NCBI GenBank assembly: GCA_026989275.1
Contig: JALSJQ010000047.1
Span: 1-64,000, forward strand
Direction of reading: 5' to 3'
DNA: 64,000 nucleotides
Source: Albidovulum sp.
GTDB taxonomy: Bacteria; Pseudomonadota; Alphaproteobacteria; Rhodobacterales; Rhodobacteraceae
Under the pieces are notes generated by a model that was not told the DNA's origin, ran no database searches, and saw only the letters and a program-made list of their open reading frames with translations. Made by a program: the position numbers and the translations under genes. Positions 34,376-44,973 of this stretch are shown piece after piece (within the stretch, counting starts at the first letter, position 1; each line of letters begins with the position of its first letter).

Positions 34376-35197
34376 TCAGCCGGCAGGCAGCAGCATTTCG
34401 TGATGGAGGACGAGCGGGGCGCCGGATACGGCCGGGAGCAGCGCGACGACATAGCCCGCGGGCAGCTGCGGATCATGAGCCGGGCCCCTTGCCGGCGGCT
34501 GGAACGGCAGTTGCATGGTGGTGCTGGCCGGCGTGGTGAAGGGGAGGCCCGAGACGGTGCCCGTCGTCGCCCGGTGGACATGACCGAAGAACAGATGGTC
34601 GATCCGCGCCCGGTGCGGGGCGAGCGTGGCGAGGAAGGCGTCGGCATCGACAAGGCCGATGGCGTCGATACCCGCAATGCCGATGGCTGCCGCCGGATGG
34701 TGGACGAAGACGAGCAGCCGCGCTCCGGCCCGGTCCGCCTCGTCGAGCGCGGCGGCGAGAAAGGCCAGCCGCTCGGGGCCGAGCCGCCCGGCGTGGCGGC
34801 GGGGCAGACGGGCCGGATCCTCGAGGCTGTCGAGCAGGATCAGCCGATGGCGGCCGAGGGGCTGGACGGACTGGACGAAGCCGGCCCCGTCCACCGGCGC
34901 CTCGGGAAAAACGGTGCGGAAAGCGGCGCGCCCGTCATGATTGCCGAGGAGGAAATGCACCGGCCAGGGGAGATCCTGCAAAAGCGCGGCAAGCCGGCGA
35001 TAATCGGCTTCGGTTCCGTCATGGACGAGATCCCCGAGAAGAAGGAGCGCCGCCGCATCGGGGTGGTGGCGGCGGGCATGGGCCAGCGCCCGGGTCACGC
35101 TTGTCGCCGGGTCGATGCCGTGAAGCGGCCGCTCGGCCCGCAGATGCAGATCGGCCATCACCAGGAGCTTGAGCGGGGCGGCGCGTTCGGTGGTCAT
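34376..35197 (-). CDS. Calcineurin-like metallophosphoesterase (CpdA-like)
   Basis: The 273-residue protein has all class-III cyclic-nucleotide phosphodiesterase motifs: MADLHL, LGDLVHDG, LGNHDG, VFVHHP and FFGHVHRA, providing a two-metal site. The family includes CpdA (cAMP phosphodiesterase), but related enzymes cleave other phosphodiesters, so cAMP is only a candidate substrate. The ATG at 35197 is set by GAGGAGACAGC. There is no signal peptide. It lies 81 bases upstream of terC on the same strand and may be co-transcribed with it. Confidence 0.87.
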   Translation of the reverse strand: MTTERAAPLKLLVMADLHLRAERPLHGIDPATSVTRALAHARRHHPDAAALLLLGDLVHDGTEADYRRLAALLQDLPWPVHFLLGNHDGRAAFRTVFPEAPVDGAGFVQSVQPLGRHRLILLDSLEDPARLPRRHAGRLGPERLAFLAAALDEADRAGARLLVFVHHPAAAIGIAGIDAIGLVDADAFLATLAPHRARIDHLFFGHVHRATTGTVSGLPFTTPASTTMQLPFQPPARGPAHDPQLPAGYVVALLPAVSGAPLVLHHEMLLPAG

Positions 35198-35739
35198 GCT
35201 GTCTCCTCGTGTCTGCCCCTCCCTGCCCTTAGCGCCGGGGACCGGGGCCGGCAAGCGGTTCCGGTGGATGCGGTCGGTAGGGACGGCGGATGCGGGGCAG
35301 GGGGGGAATGAGGCGTGGCCCCCGTGCTCCGTTCTCCGCACGGGGCGCGGTGCGCGGAGCCGATCGGGGGGAAGGGTCTTCCCGGTGGGTCGTGCCTCGG
35401 GCAAGCGGCCTGCCTCGGCAGGTTGAGGGAAGGGGCGCGGCCGGTCGCGTGATGGGTCTGTCGTGACGGTTCCTGCGCGGGGTGCTCCCCCGAACGGGAC
35501 GAGCTGCCCGGTCTCTCGGAGGAGTGCCGCCGCGGGCAGGGGGTGCGCATGGCCGTCCGGCGCGAAAACGATGCTCGACAGCGGCTGCGGATCGGCGGTC
35601 ATTCCGATGACGGGGATGCTCCCTTCGCCCCGGGCGCATTTCCCGTTCTTGCCCGCAGGTCGCGGTCACCGCGCCCCCCTGCGGTCCCGTTTCGCCGCCT
35701 GCCGCGTCGTCTTCCCGCCCTTTGCGGGCGCGAGCGGCT
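35198..35739. other. Intergenic region between pyc and the phosphoesterase gene
   Basis: No gene is recognised in 542 bases. A short hairpin at 35716-35730 (CGCCC, 5-nt loop, GGGCG) lies just past the pyc stop and may terminate it weakly. The phosphoesterase promoter is expected at the left end. Confidence 0.45.
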
Positions 35740-38700
35740 TCAGCCGGTCTCTTCCGCTGCCTCCGCGTCGGTCTCCGCAGGGGCGAAGGCGATCAGGAGA
35801 TCCTTCGCCTCCACCTGGTCGCCGGGCTTGACCGGCACCTCGCGAATGACCGCGTCACGCTCGGCATGGAGCGCGGTTTCCATCTTCATCGCCTCGATGG
35901 TGAGGAGCAGATCGCCGGCGCGGACCTTCTGCCCGGGGCGGACCGCGACCGATGCCACCACCCCCGGCATCGGTGCGCCGAGCTCGTCGGGGTTGCCGTC
36001 GCGCGCCTTGGGGCGTTCGGGGATCGCGGCCTTGATCCTGCGGTCGGCGACGCGGACCATGCGCGGCTGGCCGTTGAGCTCGAAGAACACCTTGACCTGC
36101 CCGGTGTCGTCGGGTTCGCCCACGGCCTGCAGGCGGATCACGAGGGTCTTGCCCGGGTCGATCTCGGCCTCGATCTCCTCCCCCGGCTCGAGCCCGTAGA
36201 AGAAGGCGCGGGTCGGCAGGGTCCGGACCGGCCCGATGGTGGCGTGGCGTTCCATGTATTTGCGGAACACGGAAGGATACATCAGATAGCCGGCGAGGTC
36301 CTCGTCGTCGATCTCGACCCCGCCGAGCGTCTCGGAGATCTCGCGGCGTTTGTCCTCGAGATCGACCGGATCGGCCAGAAGGCCCGGCCGCACGGTGATC
36401 GGCTCCTCCCCCTTGAGCACCTTCTTCCGGAGCGCCTCCGGCCAGCCGCCGGGGGGCTGGCCGAGATTGCCGCGCATCATGTCCACCACCGAATCGGGGA
36501 AGGCCACCTCGGTGTCGGGGTCGAGCACATCCTCGACGGTGAGCCCCTGGGCGACCATCATCAGCGCCATGTCGCCCACCACCTTCGATGACGGGGTGAC
36601 CTTGACGATGTCGCCGAACATCCGGTTGACCTCGGCATACATGCGGGCGATCTCGGGCCAGCGTTCCTCGAGCCCCAGCGCCCGGGCCTGGGCCTTGAGA
36701 TTGGTGAACTGGCCGCCCGGCATCTCGTGGAGCCATACTTCCGAGGTCGGCGCCCTGAGCCCGGCCTCGAAGGCGGCGTATTCGCTGCGGACCCCTTCCC
36801 AGTAGCGGGAGATCTCGCGCACGGCGTCGATGTCGAGGCCGGTGTCGCGCTCGGTATGGCGCAGCGCCTCGACGATCGAGCCCAGAGGCGGTTGCGAGGT
36901 GCCGCCGGAAAAGGCGTCGATGGCGGCGTCGGCGATGTCCACCCCGGCATCGGCCGCGGCCAGCACCGTTGCGGCGGAAACCCCCGACGTGTCGTGGGTG
37001 TGGAAATGGATCGGCAGGCCGACCTCCTCCTTGAGCGCCCGGATCAGGACCCGGGCCGCCGCCGGCTTGAGAAGCCCCGCCATGTCCTTGAGGCCGATGA
37101 TGTGGGCACCGGCATCGCGCAGCTCCTTCGCCATGCCGACATAGTATTTCAGATCATACCTGGTCCGGGCCGGGTCGAGAATGTCGCCGGTGTAGCAGAT
37201 CGTGCCCTCGAGCACCTTGCCGGTCTCGAGAACGGCGTCCATCGCCACGCGCATGTTCTCGACCCAGTTGAGGCTGTCGAAGACCCGGAACACGTCCACC
37301 CCCGTCTCCGCCGCCTGGCGGACGAAGAACCGCACGACATTGTCGGGATAGTTGGTGTAGCCGACGGCGTTCGCCCCCCTCAGCAGCATCTGGATGAGGA
37401 GGTTCGGCATCGCCCTGCGCAGATCGCGCAGCCGCTGCCAGGGGCATTCGTCGAGGAAACGATAGGCGACGTCGAAGGTCGCGCCGCCCCAGGCCTCGAC
37501 CGAGAACAGTTCCGGCAGATGGGCGGCATAGGCCGGGGCGATCGCGATCATGTCGCGGGAGCGCATTCGCGTGGCGAGGAGCGACTGATGGCCGTCGCGC
37601 ATGGCGGTGTCGGTGAGGAGGAGCCGCTTCTGGTCGGCGATCCAGCGCACGAGCCCCGCAGGGCCTTCCTCCTCGAGGATCTGCCGCGTGCCGCGCGGTG
37701 GCGGGCTCACTCGCGGCCGGACCGGCTTCGGCGCGCGGGCATGGGCCGGCGGGCGGGGGCGGCCCTCGGTGTCGGGATGGCCGTTGACGATGATGTCGGC
37801 AAGGTAGTTGAGAAGCTTCGATGCCCGGTCGCGGCGCTCGGGAAAATCGAACAGCTCCGGCGTCTCGTCGATGAAGCGGGTGGTGTAGTCGTTCGCGCGA
37901 AAGCGCGGATGGCGCAGAAGATTCTCGATGAAGGGAATGTTGGTGGCCACCCCGCGAATGCGGAACTCCCGCAGCGCCCGGTCCATCCGCGCGATCGCCC
38001 GTTCGGGTGTCGGCGCCCAGGCGGTGACCTTCTCCAGAAGGCTGTCGTAATAGCGGGTGATGACGGCGCCCGAATAGGCGGTGCCGCCATCGAGCCGGAT
38101 CCCCATGCCGGTCGCGCCACGATAGGCGGTGATGCGACCATAGTCGGGAATGAAGTTGTTGCGCGGGTCTTCGGTGGTGATGCGGCATTGCAAGGCATGG
38201 CCGTGCAGCGTCACCTCCTCCTGGGAGGCAACGCCGGTGGCCTCGGCCAGCGTCCGGCCCTCGGCGATCAGGATCTGCGCCTGCACGATGTCGATGCCGG
38301 TGACCTCCTCGGTCACGGTATGCTCGACCTGGATCCGCGGGTTGACCTCGATGAAGTGGAACCGGCCGGTGTCCATGTCCTGGAGGAACTCGACGGTGCC
38401 GGCATTCTCGTAGCCGACATGACGGGCGATCTTCAGGGCGAGCCCGGCCAGCTCGGCGCGCTGCTCCTCGGACAGGTAGGGGGCGGGGGCGCGTTCGACG
38501 ACCTTCTGGTTGCGCCGCTGGATCGAGCAGTCGCGCTCAAAGAGGTGATAGATCCCGCCATGATGGTCGCCGAGGATCTGGACCTCGACATGGCGGGCCC
38601 GTTCGATCATCTTCTCGAGATAGCCCTCGCCCGATCCGAAGGCGGCCTCGGCCTCGCGACGACCTTCGAGGATCGCGGGTTCGAGCTCCTCGGGGGTGCG

Positions 38701-39222
38701 GATCGGCCGCATGCCGCGCCCGCCGCCGCCCCAGGAGGCCTTGAGCATCAGGGGATAGCCGATCTCCTCGGCCATGCGGCGGATCTCGTCCATGTCGTCG
38801 GGCAGGATGTCGCTCGCCGGGATCACCGGCACGCCGGCCTCGATCGCCACCTGCCGTGCCGACGCCTTGTCGCCGAGCTTGCGCATAACCTCGGCCGAGG
38901 GGCCGATGAAGGCGATGCCGGCTTCGGCACAGGCATCGACGAAATCGGGGTTCTCGGAAAGCAGGCCGTAGCCGGGGTGAATCGCGTCGGCGCCCGCTTC
39001 CTTCGCCACGCGGATCATCTCGTCGATCGAGAGATAGGCCCCGACCGGGCCGAGACCTTCGCCGATCTTGTAGGCTTCGTCGGCCTTGAAACGGTGGAGC
39101 GACAGCTTGTCTTCCTCGGCATAGACGGCGATGGCGCGCTTGCCGAGCTCGTTCGCCGCCCGCATGACGCGGATGGCGATCTCGCCGCGATTGGCCACGA
39201 GAATCCTGGAAAATTCGCTCAT
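35740..39222 (-). CDS. pyc: Pyruvate carboxylase
   Basis: Pyruvate carboxylase makes oxaloacetate from pyruvate, bicarbonate and ATP. The 1160-residue single chain has the biotin carboxylase domain (RILVANRGEIAIRVMRAA, then GGGGRGMRPI, and FIEVNPRIQVEHTVTEEVTG), a carboxyltransferase barrel (TDTAMRDGHQSLLATRMRS, GLKDMAGLLKP, HFHTHDTSG), the tetramerisation region and a C-terminal biotinyl domain with Lys1113 in EAMKMET. Length and order are those of alpha4-type PycA. The start MSEFSRILVANRGE is standard, with AGGAA about ten bases before it. It is divergent from the uvrD-type helicase gene. Confidence 0.97.
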   Translation of the reverse strand: MSEFSRILVANRGEIAIRVMRAANELGKRAIAVYAEEDKLSLHRFKADEAYKIGEGLGPVGAYLSIDEMIRVAKEAGADAIHPGYGLLSENPDFVDACAEAGIAFIGPSAEVMRKLGDKASARQVAIEAGVPVIPASDILPDDMDEIRRMAEEIGYPLMLKASWGGGGRGMRPIRTPEELEPAILEGRREAEAAFGSGEGYLEKMIERARHVEVQILGDHHGGIYHLFERDCSIQRRNQKVVERAPAPYLSEEQRAELAGLALKIARHVGYENAGTVEFLQDMDTGRFHFIEVNPRIQVEHTVTEEVTGIDIVQAQILIAEGRTLAEATGVASQEEVTLHGHALQCRITTEDPRNNFIPDYGRITAYRGATGMGIRLDGGTAYSGAVITRYYDSLLEKVTAWAPTPERAIARMDRALREFRIRGVATNIPFIENLLRHPRFRANDYTTRFIDETPELFDFPERRDRASKLLNYLADIIVNGHPDTEGRPRPPAHARAPKPVRPRVSPPPRGTRQILEEEGPAGLVRWIADQKRLLLTDTAMRDGHQSLLATRMRSRDMIAIAPAYAAHLPELFSVEAWGGATFDVAYRFLDECPWQRLRDLRRAMPNLLIQMLLRGANAVGYTNYPDNVVRFFVRQAAETGVDVFRVFDSLNWVENMRVAMDAVLETGKVLEGTICYTGDILDPARTRYDLKYYVGMAKELRDAGAHIIGLKDMAGLLKPAAARVLIRALKEEVGLPIHFHTHDTSGVSAATVLAAADAGVDIADAAIDAFSGGTSQPPLGSIVEALRHTERDTGLDIDAVREISRYWEGVRSEYAAFEAGLRAPTSEVWLHEMPGGQFTNLKAQARALGLEERWPEIARMYAEVNRMFGDIVKVTPSSKVVGDMALMMVAQGLTVEDVLDPDTEVAFPDSVVDMMRGNLGQPPGGWPEALRKKVLKGEEPITVRPGLLADPVDLEDKRREISETLGGVEIDDEDLAGYLMYPSVFRKYMERHATIGPVRTLPTRAFFYGLEPGEEIEAEIDPGKTLVIRLQAVGEPDDTGQVKVFFELNGQPRMVRVADRRIKAAIPERPKARDGNPDELGAPMPGVVASVAVRPGQKVRAGDLLLTIEAMKMETALHAERDAVIREVPVKPGDQVEAKDLLIAFAPAETDAEAAEETG

Positions 39223-39449
39223 CGGGCAAGGTTCCTGGTCTTTGGCGCAGCTTTCGCGCGGGCTGTCCGGTTGCCACTTCCCTAGACGATCGGCGCCCGG
39301 GCGGCAATCGGCCCCTTGGTCGCGCGTGGAGAGAGCATCGCCGCCGCCCGGCCTGTCTGCAGGGGGTTTTCGGAAGATGAGGAGATGGCGCCTGGAACAC
39401 AGGGCGAACACGGCTTCATTTTCCCTGCCGCCTGCCCTAAGGAGAGAGC

Positions 39450-41921
39450 ATGTGCAGGCAACAGGCAGATGCCCGGCCCATGGGGCAGACGGAAGACGAA
39501 GGCGGCGCTCCCGACGAGGCGCAGCGGCAGGACGGGGCGCCGCCCTCGCTCGGGCGGCAGGCAATGGCCCGGCTCGCGGCGGCGCCGGGTGGAGGGGAGC
39601 CGCCCTGGCTCGCGGGGCTCAACCCGGCCCAGCGCGCGGCCGTCGAGACTACCGAGGGGCCGCTGCTCGTCCTCGCGGGCGCCGGCACCGGCAAGACCCG
39701 GGCGCTGACCGCCCGCATCGCCCATATTCTCGCGACCGGCCGCGCCCGCCCCCACGAGATCCTGGCCGTGACCTTCACCAACAAGGCCGCGCGCGAGATG
39801 AAGGCGCGCATCGCCGCCCATCTCGGACAGGCGGTCGAGGGCATGCCCTGGATCGGCACCTTCCATTCGATCGGCGTGAGGTTCCTGCGCCGTCACGGGG
39901 AGATGGTCGGGCTGAGATCGAATTTCACCATCCTCGACACCGACGACCAGCTGCGCCTTCTCAAGCAGCTCATCGTCGCCGAAGGGCTCGACGAGAAGCG
40001 GCTGCCGGCGCGGCAGATGGCCCATCTCATCGATCGCTGGAAGAACCGGGCGCTCACGCCCGAGAAGCTGCCCGCGAGCGAGGAAGGGGCCTTCGGCGGC
40101 TTCGGACGGCGGCTCTACGCGCTCTATCAGGAGCGGCTCGCCACGCTCAACGCCGTCGATTTCGGGGATCTGCTCGTGCATGTCGTCACGATCCTGCAAT
40201 CGGATGCCGATCTGCTCGAGCGCTATCGCCGGCTTTTCCGCTACATCCTCGTCGACGAGTATCAGGACACCAACGTTGCCCAGTATCTCTGGCTGCGGCT
40301 TCTTGCGGGCGAGGGCGGCAACATCTGCTGCGTGGGTGACGACGACCAGTCGATCTATGGCTGGCGCGGCGCCGAGGTCGGCAACATCCTGCGGTTCGAG
40401 AAGGACTTTCCCGGCGCCCGCATCATCCGCCTCGAGGAGAACTACCGTTCGACCGAACACATCCTCGCCGCGGCCGACGGGGTGATCGCGGCCAATCGCC
40501 GGCGGCTCGGCAAGAGGCTCTGGACCGCGCGCAAGGGCGGCGAGAAGGTGCGGCTGATCGGCCACTGGGACGGGGAGGAGGAAGCGCGGTGGATCGGCGA
40601 GGAGATCGAGGATCTTCAGCGCGGAACCCGCGGGCTCAGGCCCTACGGGCTCGACGAGATCGCCATTCTCGTGCGGGCGGCCCACCAGATGCGGGCCTTC
40701 GAGGAACGGTTCGTGCAGATCGGCCTGCCCTACCGGGTGATCGGCGGGCCGCGCTTCTACGAGCGGCGCGAGATCCGTGACGCGCTGGCCTATTTCCGCG
40801 TCACCCTGTCGCCGAGCGATGATCTCGCCTTCGAACGGATCGTCAACGTGCCGCGCCGCGGCCTGGGCGAGAAGGCGATGCAGACGCTGCACCGCCACGC
40901 GCGGGCGCGCGGCATCTCCCTCCTTGCCGCCGCGCGCGAGCTTGTCGGCGAGGGGACGTTCTCGCCACGGGGGCGCAAGGCGCTGCGGGAGTTCGTCGAG
41001 GGGTTCGACCGCTGGCGGGCCATGGCCGCCGATCCGGATGCCGATCATGTCGCCCTGGCCGGCACCATTCTCGACGAATCGGGCTACACCGCCATGTGGC
41101 AGGCCGAGAAGACCCCCGAGGCCGAGGGGCGGCTCGAGAACCTCAAGGAGCTGTTGAAGGCGCTGGAGGAGTTCGCCTCGCTCGGCGACTTTCTCGAACA
41201 CGTCGCCCTGGTGAGCGAGGGCGAGGAGACGGCAGAGGGCGAGAAAGTGTCGATCATGACGCTGCACGCCGCCAAGGGGCTCGAATTTCCGGTGGTGTTC
41301 CTGCCGGGCTGGGAGGACGGGCTGTTTCCCAACCAGCGGGCGCTCGACGAGAACGGCACCGCCGCGCTCGAGGAGGAGCGGCGGCTGGCCTATGTCGGCA
41401 TCACCCGTGCCGAGGAGCTCTGCACGATCAGCTTCGCCGCCAATCGCCGGATCTTCGGCCAGTGGCAGTCGGCGCTGCCTTCGCGCTTCATCGAGGATCT
41501 GCCGCCCCGGCATGTCGAGGTGCTGACACCGCCGGGGCTCGGCGGCATGCCGGGCGGGCGGCGGGCGGGCCGGCCGGGCGCTGCGGCCGGCGTGGCGCGT
41601 GGCGCGACCGGCGATCTCGAGCGCCGCGCGGCCGGGAGCGTCGGGCGCTACGAATCGCCCGGCTGGAAACGGATGCAGCGCCGGGGCGTGGCCGTGGACC
41701 GGGGCATGCGTCGCCGGCCGGTGACGATCGATGCCGCCCCCGTGGCGACGCCCCCGGTCGGCACCCGGGTCTTTCACCAGAAGTTCGGCTACGGCCGGGT
41801 GGTCGCGGCCGAGGGCAACCGGCTCAGGGTCGATTTCGAGATCTCGGGCGAAAAGATGGTGATGGCCCCCTATCTCGAATGGCCCGGAAGCGGGGGCGGG
41901 GGGGACGACACTCCCTTCTGA
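39450..41921 (+). CDS. UvrD/PcrA-type superfamily 1 DNA helicase
   Basis: This 823-residue 3'-5' helicase has Walker A AGAGTGKT at 76-83, the Q-motif LNPAQRAAV before it, motif II LVDEYQDTNVAQY, motif III GDDDQSIYGWRGA, motif IV ENYRST, motif V MTLHAAKGLEFPVVFLPGWE and motif VI EEERRLAYVGITRA. The C-terminus ends in the PcrA-type Tudor-like segment (VFHQKFGYGRVVAAEGNRLRVDFE). Roles in nucleotide-excision and mismatch repair and in clearing stalled replication are known for the family. The ATG at 39450 follows AAGGAGAGAGC. The first 50 residues look disordered. Confidence 0.95.
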   Translation: MCRQQADARPMGQTEDEGGAPDEAQRQDGAPPSLGRQAMARLAAAPGGGEPPWLAGLNPAQRAAVETTEGPLLVLAGAGTGKTRALTARIAHILATGRARPHEILAVTFTNKAAREMKARIAAHLGQAVEGMPWIGTFHSIGVRFLRRHGEMVGLRSNFTILDTDDQLRLLKQLIVAEGLDEKRLPARQMAHLIDRWKNRALTPEKLPASEEGAFGGFGRRLYALYQERLATLNAVDFGDLLVHVVTILQSDADLLERYRRLFRYILVDEYQDTNVAQYLWLRLLAGEGGNICCVGDDDQSIYGWRGAEVGNILRFEKDFPGARIIRLEENYRSTEHILAAADGVIAANRRRLGKRLWTARKGGEKVRLIGHWDGEEEARWIGEEIEDLQRGTRGLRPYGLDEIAILVRAAHQMRAFEERFVQIGLPYRVIGGPRFYERREIRDALAYFRVTLSPSDDLAFERIVNVPRRGLGEKAMQTLHRHARARGISLLAAARELVGEGTFSPRGRKALREFVEGFDRWRAMAADPDADHVALAGTILDESGYTAMWQAEKTPEAEGRLENLKELLKALEEFASLGDFLEHVALVSEGEETAEGEKVSIMTLHAAKGLEFPVVFLPGWEDGLFPNQRALDENGTAALEEERRLAYVGITRAEELCTISFAANRRIFGQWQSALPSRFIEDLPPRHVEVLTPPGLGGMPGGRRAGRPGAAAGVARGATGDLERRAAGSVGRYESPGWKRMQRRGVAVDRGMRRRPVTIDAAPVATPPVGTRVFHQKFGYGRVVAAEGNRLRVDFEISGEKMVMAPYLEWPGSGGGGDDTPF

Positions 41922-42009
41922 AGACCGCCTTCCGAATGTGCGGCCCGCTTCAGCCATGCGCTGGGAGAATGGCTTGGCGGCCAGCATTTTTTGCATGCGC
42001 AGAAAAAAG

Positions 42010-42042
42010 GAAAGGCGGCGTGGGGAGGACACGCCGCCTTTC
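42010..42042. terminator. Bidirectional terminator, 13-bp stem
   Basis: A perfect 13-bp stem (GAAAGGCGGCGTG / CACGCCGCCTTTC) with a 7-nt loop separates the convergent helicase and DUF1127 genes. The A- and T-rich ends let it act in both directions. Confidence 0.85.
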
Positions 42043-42049
42043 AGGAGCA

Positions 42050-42074
42050 GAAAACCTTGGGAGAAAAGGTTTTC
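42050..42074. terminator. Second stem-loop, 9-bp stem
   Basis: GAAAACCTT pairs with AAGGTTTTC over a 7-nt loop, eight bases after the first hairpin. On the minus strand it is the first to meet transcripts from the DUF1127 gene. Confidence 0.75.
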
Positions 42075-42108
42075 TGTCGGGGAGGAGGAAAGGGAGAAAA
42101 CGAAAGGT

Positions 42109-42336
42109 TCAGCTCTTGCCGCCGTAAACCGCCTCGTGAGCCACCGAGGTGATCATGGAGCGGTTGAGGCCCAGATCGGCCAGTTCGCGATCCGACAGAC
42201 CGGCCAGCTCGGCCCTGGTGCGACGGAAAAGCCGCCATTTGCGCCAGCTTTCGGCGGCGTCGCCCAGTTTCCGGGCGACGGCCTCGCGAAGGCCGCCTTT
42301 CGGCAGATGCAGATGAAGATCGCTGACGAATGCCAT
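42109..42336 (-). CDS. DUF1127 family small protein
   Basis: The 75-residue protein ends with the DUF1127 motif: WRLFRRTRAELAGLSDRELADLGLNRSMITSVAHEAVYG. Members of this family in alphaproteobacteria are small arginine-rich proteins; some are tied to RNA metabolism, phosphate or growth-phase control, but the role of this one is not known. GGAGAAGGAAA precedes the ATG. The gene ends near two tandem stem-loops. Its AT-richer surroundings suggest strong expression. Confidence 0.9.
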   Translation of the reverse strand: MAFVSDLHLHLPKGGLREAVARKLGDAAESWRKWRLFRRTRAELAGLSDRELADLGLNRSMITSVAHEAVYGGKS

Positions 42337-42637
42337 TTTCCTTCTCCGTCGCTTGTGCGGCACCGCACGTTCGGGGAGGTTCGATCGCGCCGTGCCGTGC
42401 CGCTTGCGTTGGTCCTTGACCTTGGCGTCAACCTGACTTCCGCGGCCCATATGCTCTTTCTGCGCTGCGGCGACAATCCCGTTTCCCCTCATGCCCGATA
42501 TGCGTATTTTGCATGACTTTCTCTCCTGCCGTTGCAGCAGGCGGAAGGCATGGCGACGCGGCCGCCCATCTGCGGTTCGATCGGCCCTTGCACCTGCCGG
42601 GCAGAATGGCATCTCTAGGGAAACGGAGGAGCGGATC
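42337..42637. promoter_or_regulatory. Divergent promoter region, DUF1127 gene / mrp
   Basis: No gene is visible. An AT-richer segment at 42495-42520 contains ATGC-N7-GCAT (42500-42514). It may carry promoter elements for either gene; I cannot assign a -35/-10 pair with confidence. Confidence 0.35.
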
Positions 42638-43753
<1,116 letters not shown>

Positions 43754-44367
43754 CGCCGGCCCCGTCGGCAAGAGCGGCCGGAAAAGCCGGAAGAGAGGGA
43801 AACGAACGGAGAAGCGCCTCGGCGGTGGCTGGGGCGCTCGCCATGCATGGGGCGGCATGTGTGGGAGGGTCGCTGATTCGCCACCATGTTCGCGTCCTGT
43901 TCCTGAAACGGTGCCGGCCGGTGGGGCGCGTTGGTGGCGGCGATGGGATCGCATGGTCCGTCATGGCCCGCAGCCCTGGCGCCATATCGGGGGGGTAATG
44001 GAGATCTTGCCACCAGATGTTGTGCGTCTGGCGAGCCGCTCCCTGTGGTTGGGATGGCTTTTCCCACCTGTTCCCATCTAGATTCCATAAAAGACCATTG
44101 ATTGGTGTGGAGTGGCATGGCATCTTTCCCCTGTCGGAAGGGGTTACGCATTCTCCCGAGAAGCAAGAATCCAGAGGCAGGTTTCATCAGGCCCCCTTCC
44201 GGCGAACCAGAACGATCCGGCGCCAAGAGCAGCACCCTCCCCCCAGGTGACGGCAGCCGGACAGCCCGGAGACGGGAACGAGGGCGGCGGATCGGGCATG
44301 GCAAGGCGCTCGGTCCGCCGTTTTCGTCGGGGCCGGGAGAGAGGGGCAGGAAAGGGCGACGAGGACA
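43754..44367. promoter_or_regulatory. Gene-free leader region before mraZ
   Basis: No gene is visible in 614 bases. The middle (about 43980-44200) has lower GC than its flanks and carries the TGGGA repeats described separately. It is the expected site of the main dcw promoter, leaving a leader of up to about 280 bases before mraZ. Confidence 0.5.
44062..44087 (-). promoter_or_regulatory. Candidate MraZ-binding repeats (TGGGN-N5 type)
   Basis: On the minus strand TGGAA, TGGGA and TGGGA occur in a row with 11- and 10-base periods. MraZ in other bacteria binds direct TGGGN repeats spaced by five bases upstream of its own gene, which fits the last two repeats exactly. The distance to the start codon (about 280 bases) and the orientation are unusual. 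Confidence 0.4.
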
Positions 44368-44973
44368 GTGCAGACGGGACGGTTCTACGGCACGCACCAC
44401 CACAAGGTGGACGCAAAGGGGCGGCTCTCCGTCCCGGCCGCCTTCCGTCGCGTGATCGAGGCCGAGGATCCCGAACTGGCACGGGCCCGGGCCGCCGGGC
44501 TCGTCGCCGACCAGTTGCCGGCGCCGCGGCTGATGGTGCTGACGGGGTCGCGGCGGATCCGCAGGGAGGATCCGGGCCGCTGGCGCCTCGAATGCCTGAC
44601 CGTCGAGCGGCTGCGGGAATACCAGGAAGCCGTCGCCCGCCACCCGCGCGGCAGCCGGGCGCGGCGGGCCGGCGAATACTATTTCTCCACCTGGGTGCAG
44701 GAACTCAGGGTCGATGCCAATGGCCGCATCGTCCTGCCGGCGGAGCTCAGGGCGGATTTCGGGCTCGAGGACGAGGCGCTTTTCGTCGCCCGCAACGACC
44801 GGTTCGAGATCTGGTCGCCCGCGGCCCACGAGAAGGTCGAGGCCGAGGCGATCGACGCGCTCTTCGGCACCGGCTTCGATCCTTTCGAGCTGGTCGATCC
44901 GCCGGCGGACAATGCCGCGCAGGGGGCCGCTACCGACGGGAGCGGCGGGAGTGACGACGACGGGAGGGCGTGA
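44368..44973 (+). CDS. mraZ: Transcriptional regulator MraZ
   Basis: MraZ is the DNA-binding regulator that opens and autoregulates the dcw operon. The 201-residue protein has two AbrB-like swapped-hairpin domains: the first begins [22 protein letters not shown], the second [23 protein letters not shown]. It is longer than the roughly 150-residue E. coli MraZ because of an insertion between the halves (about residues 60-100, arginine-rich) and a disordered Gly/Ser/Asp tail. The start is GTG at 44368, after GAGGACA. The stop overlaps the rsmH start (TGATG). Confidence 0.94.
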   Translation: MQTGRFYGTHHHKVDAKGRLSVPAAFRRVIEAEDPELARARAAGLVADQLPAPRLMVLTGSRRIRREDPGRWRLECLTVERLREYQEAVARHPRGSRARRAGEYYFSTWVQELRVDANGRIVLPAELRADFGLEDEALFVARNDRFEIWSPAAHEKVEAEAIDALFGTGFDPFELVDPPADNAAQGAATDGSGGSDDDGRA

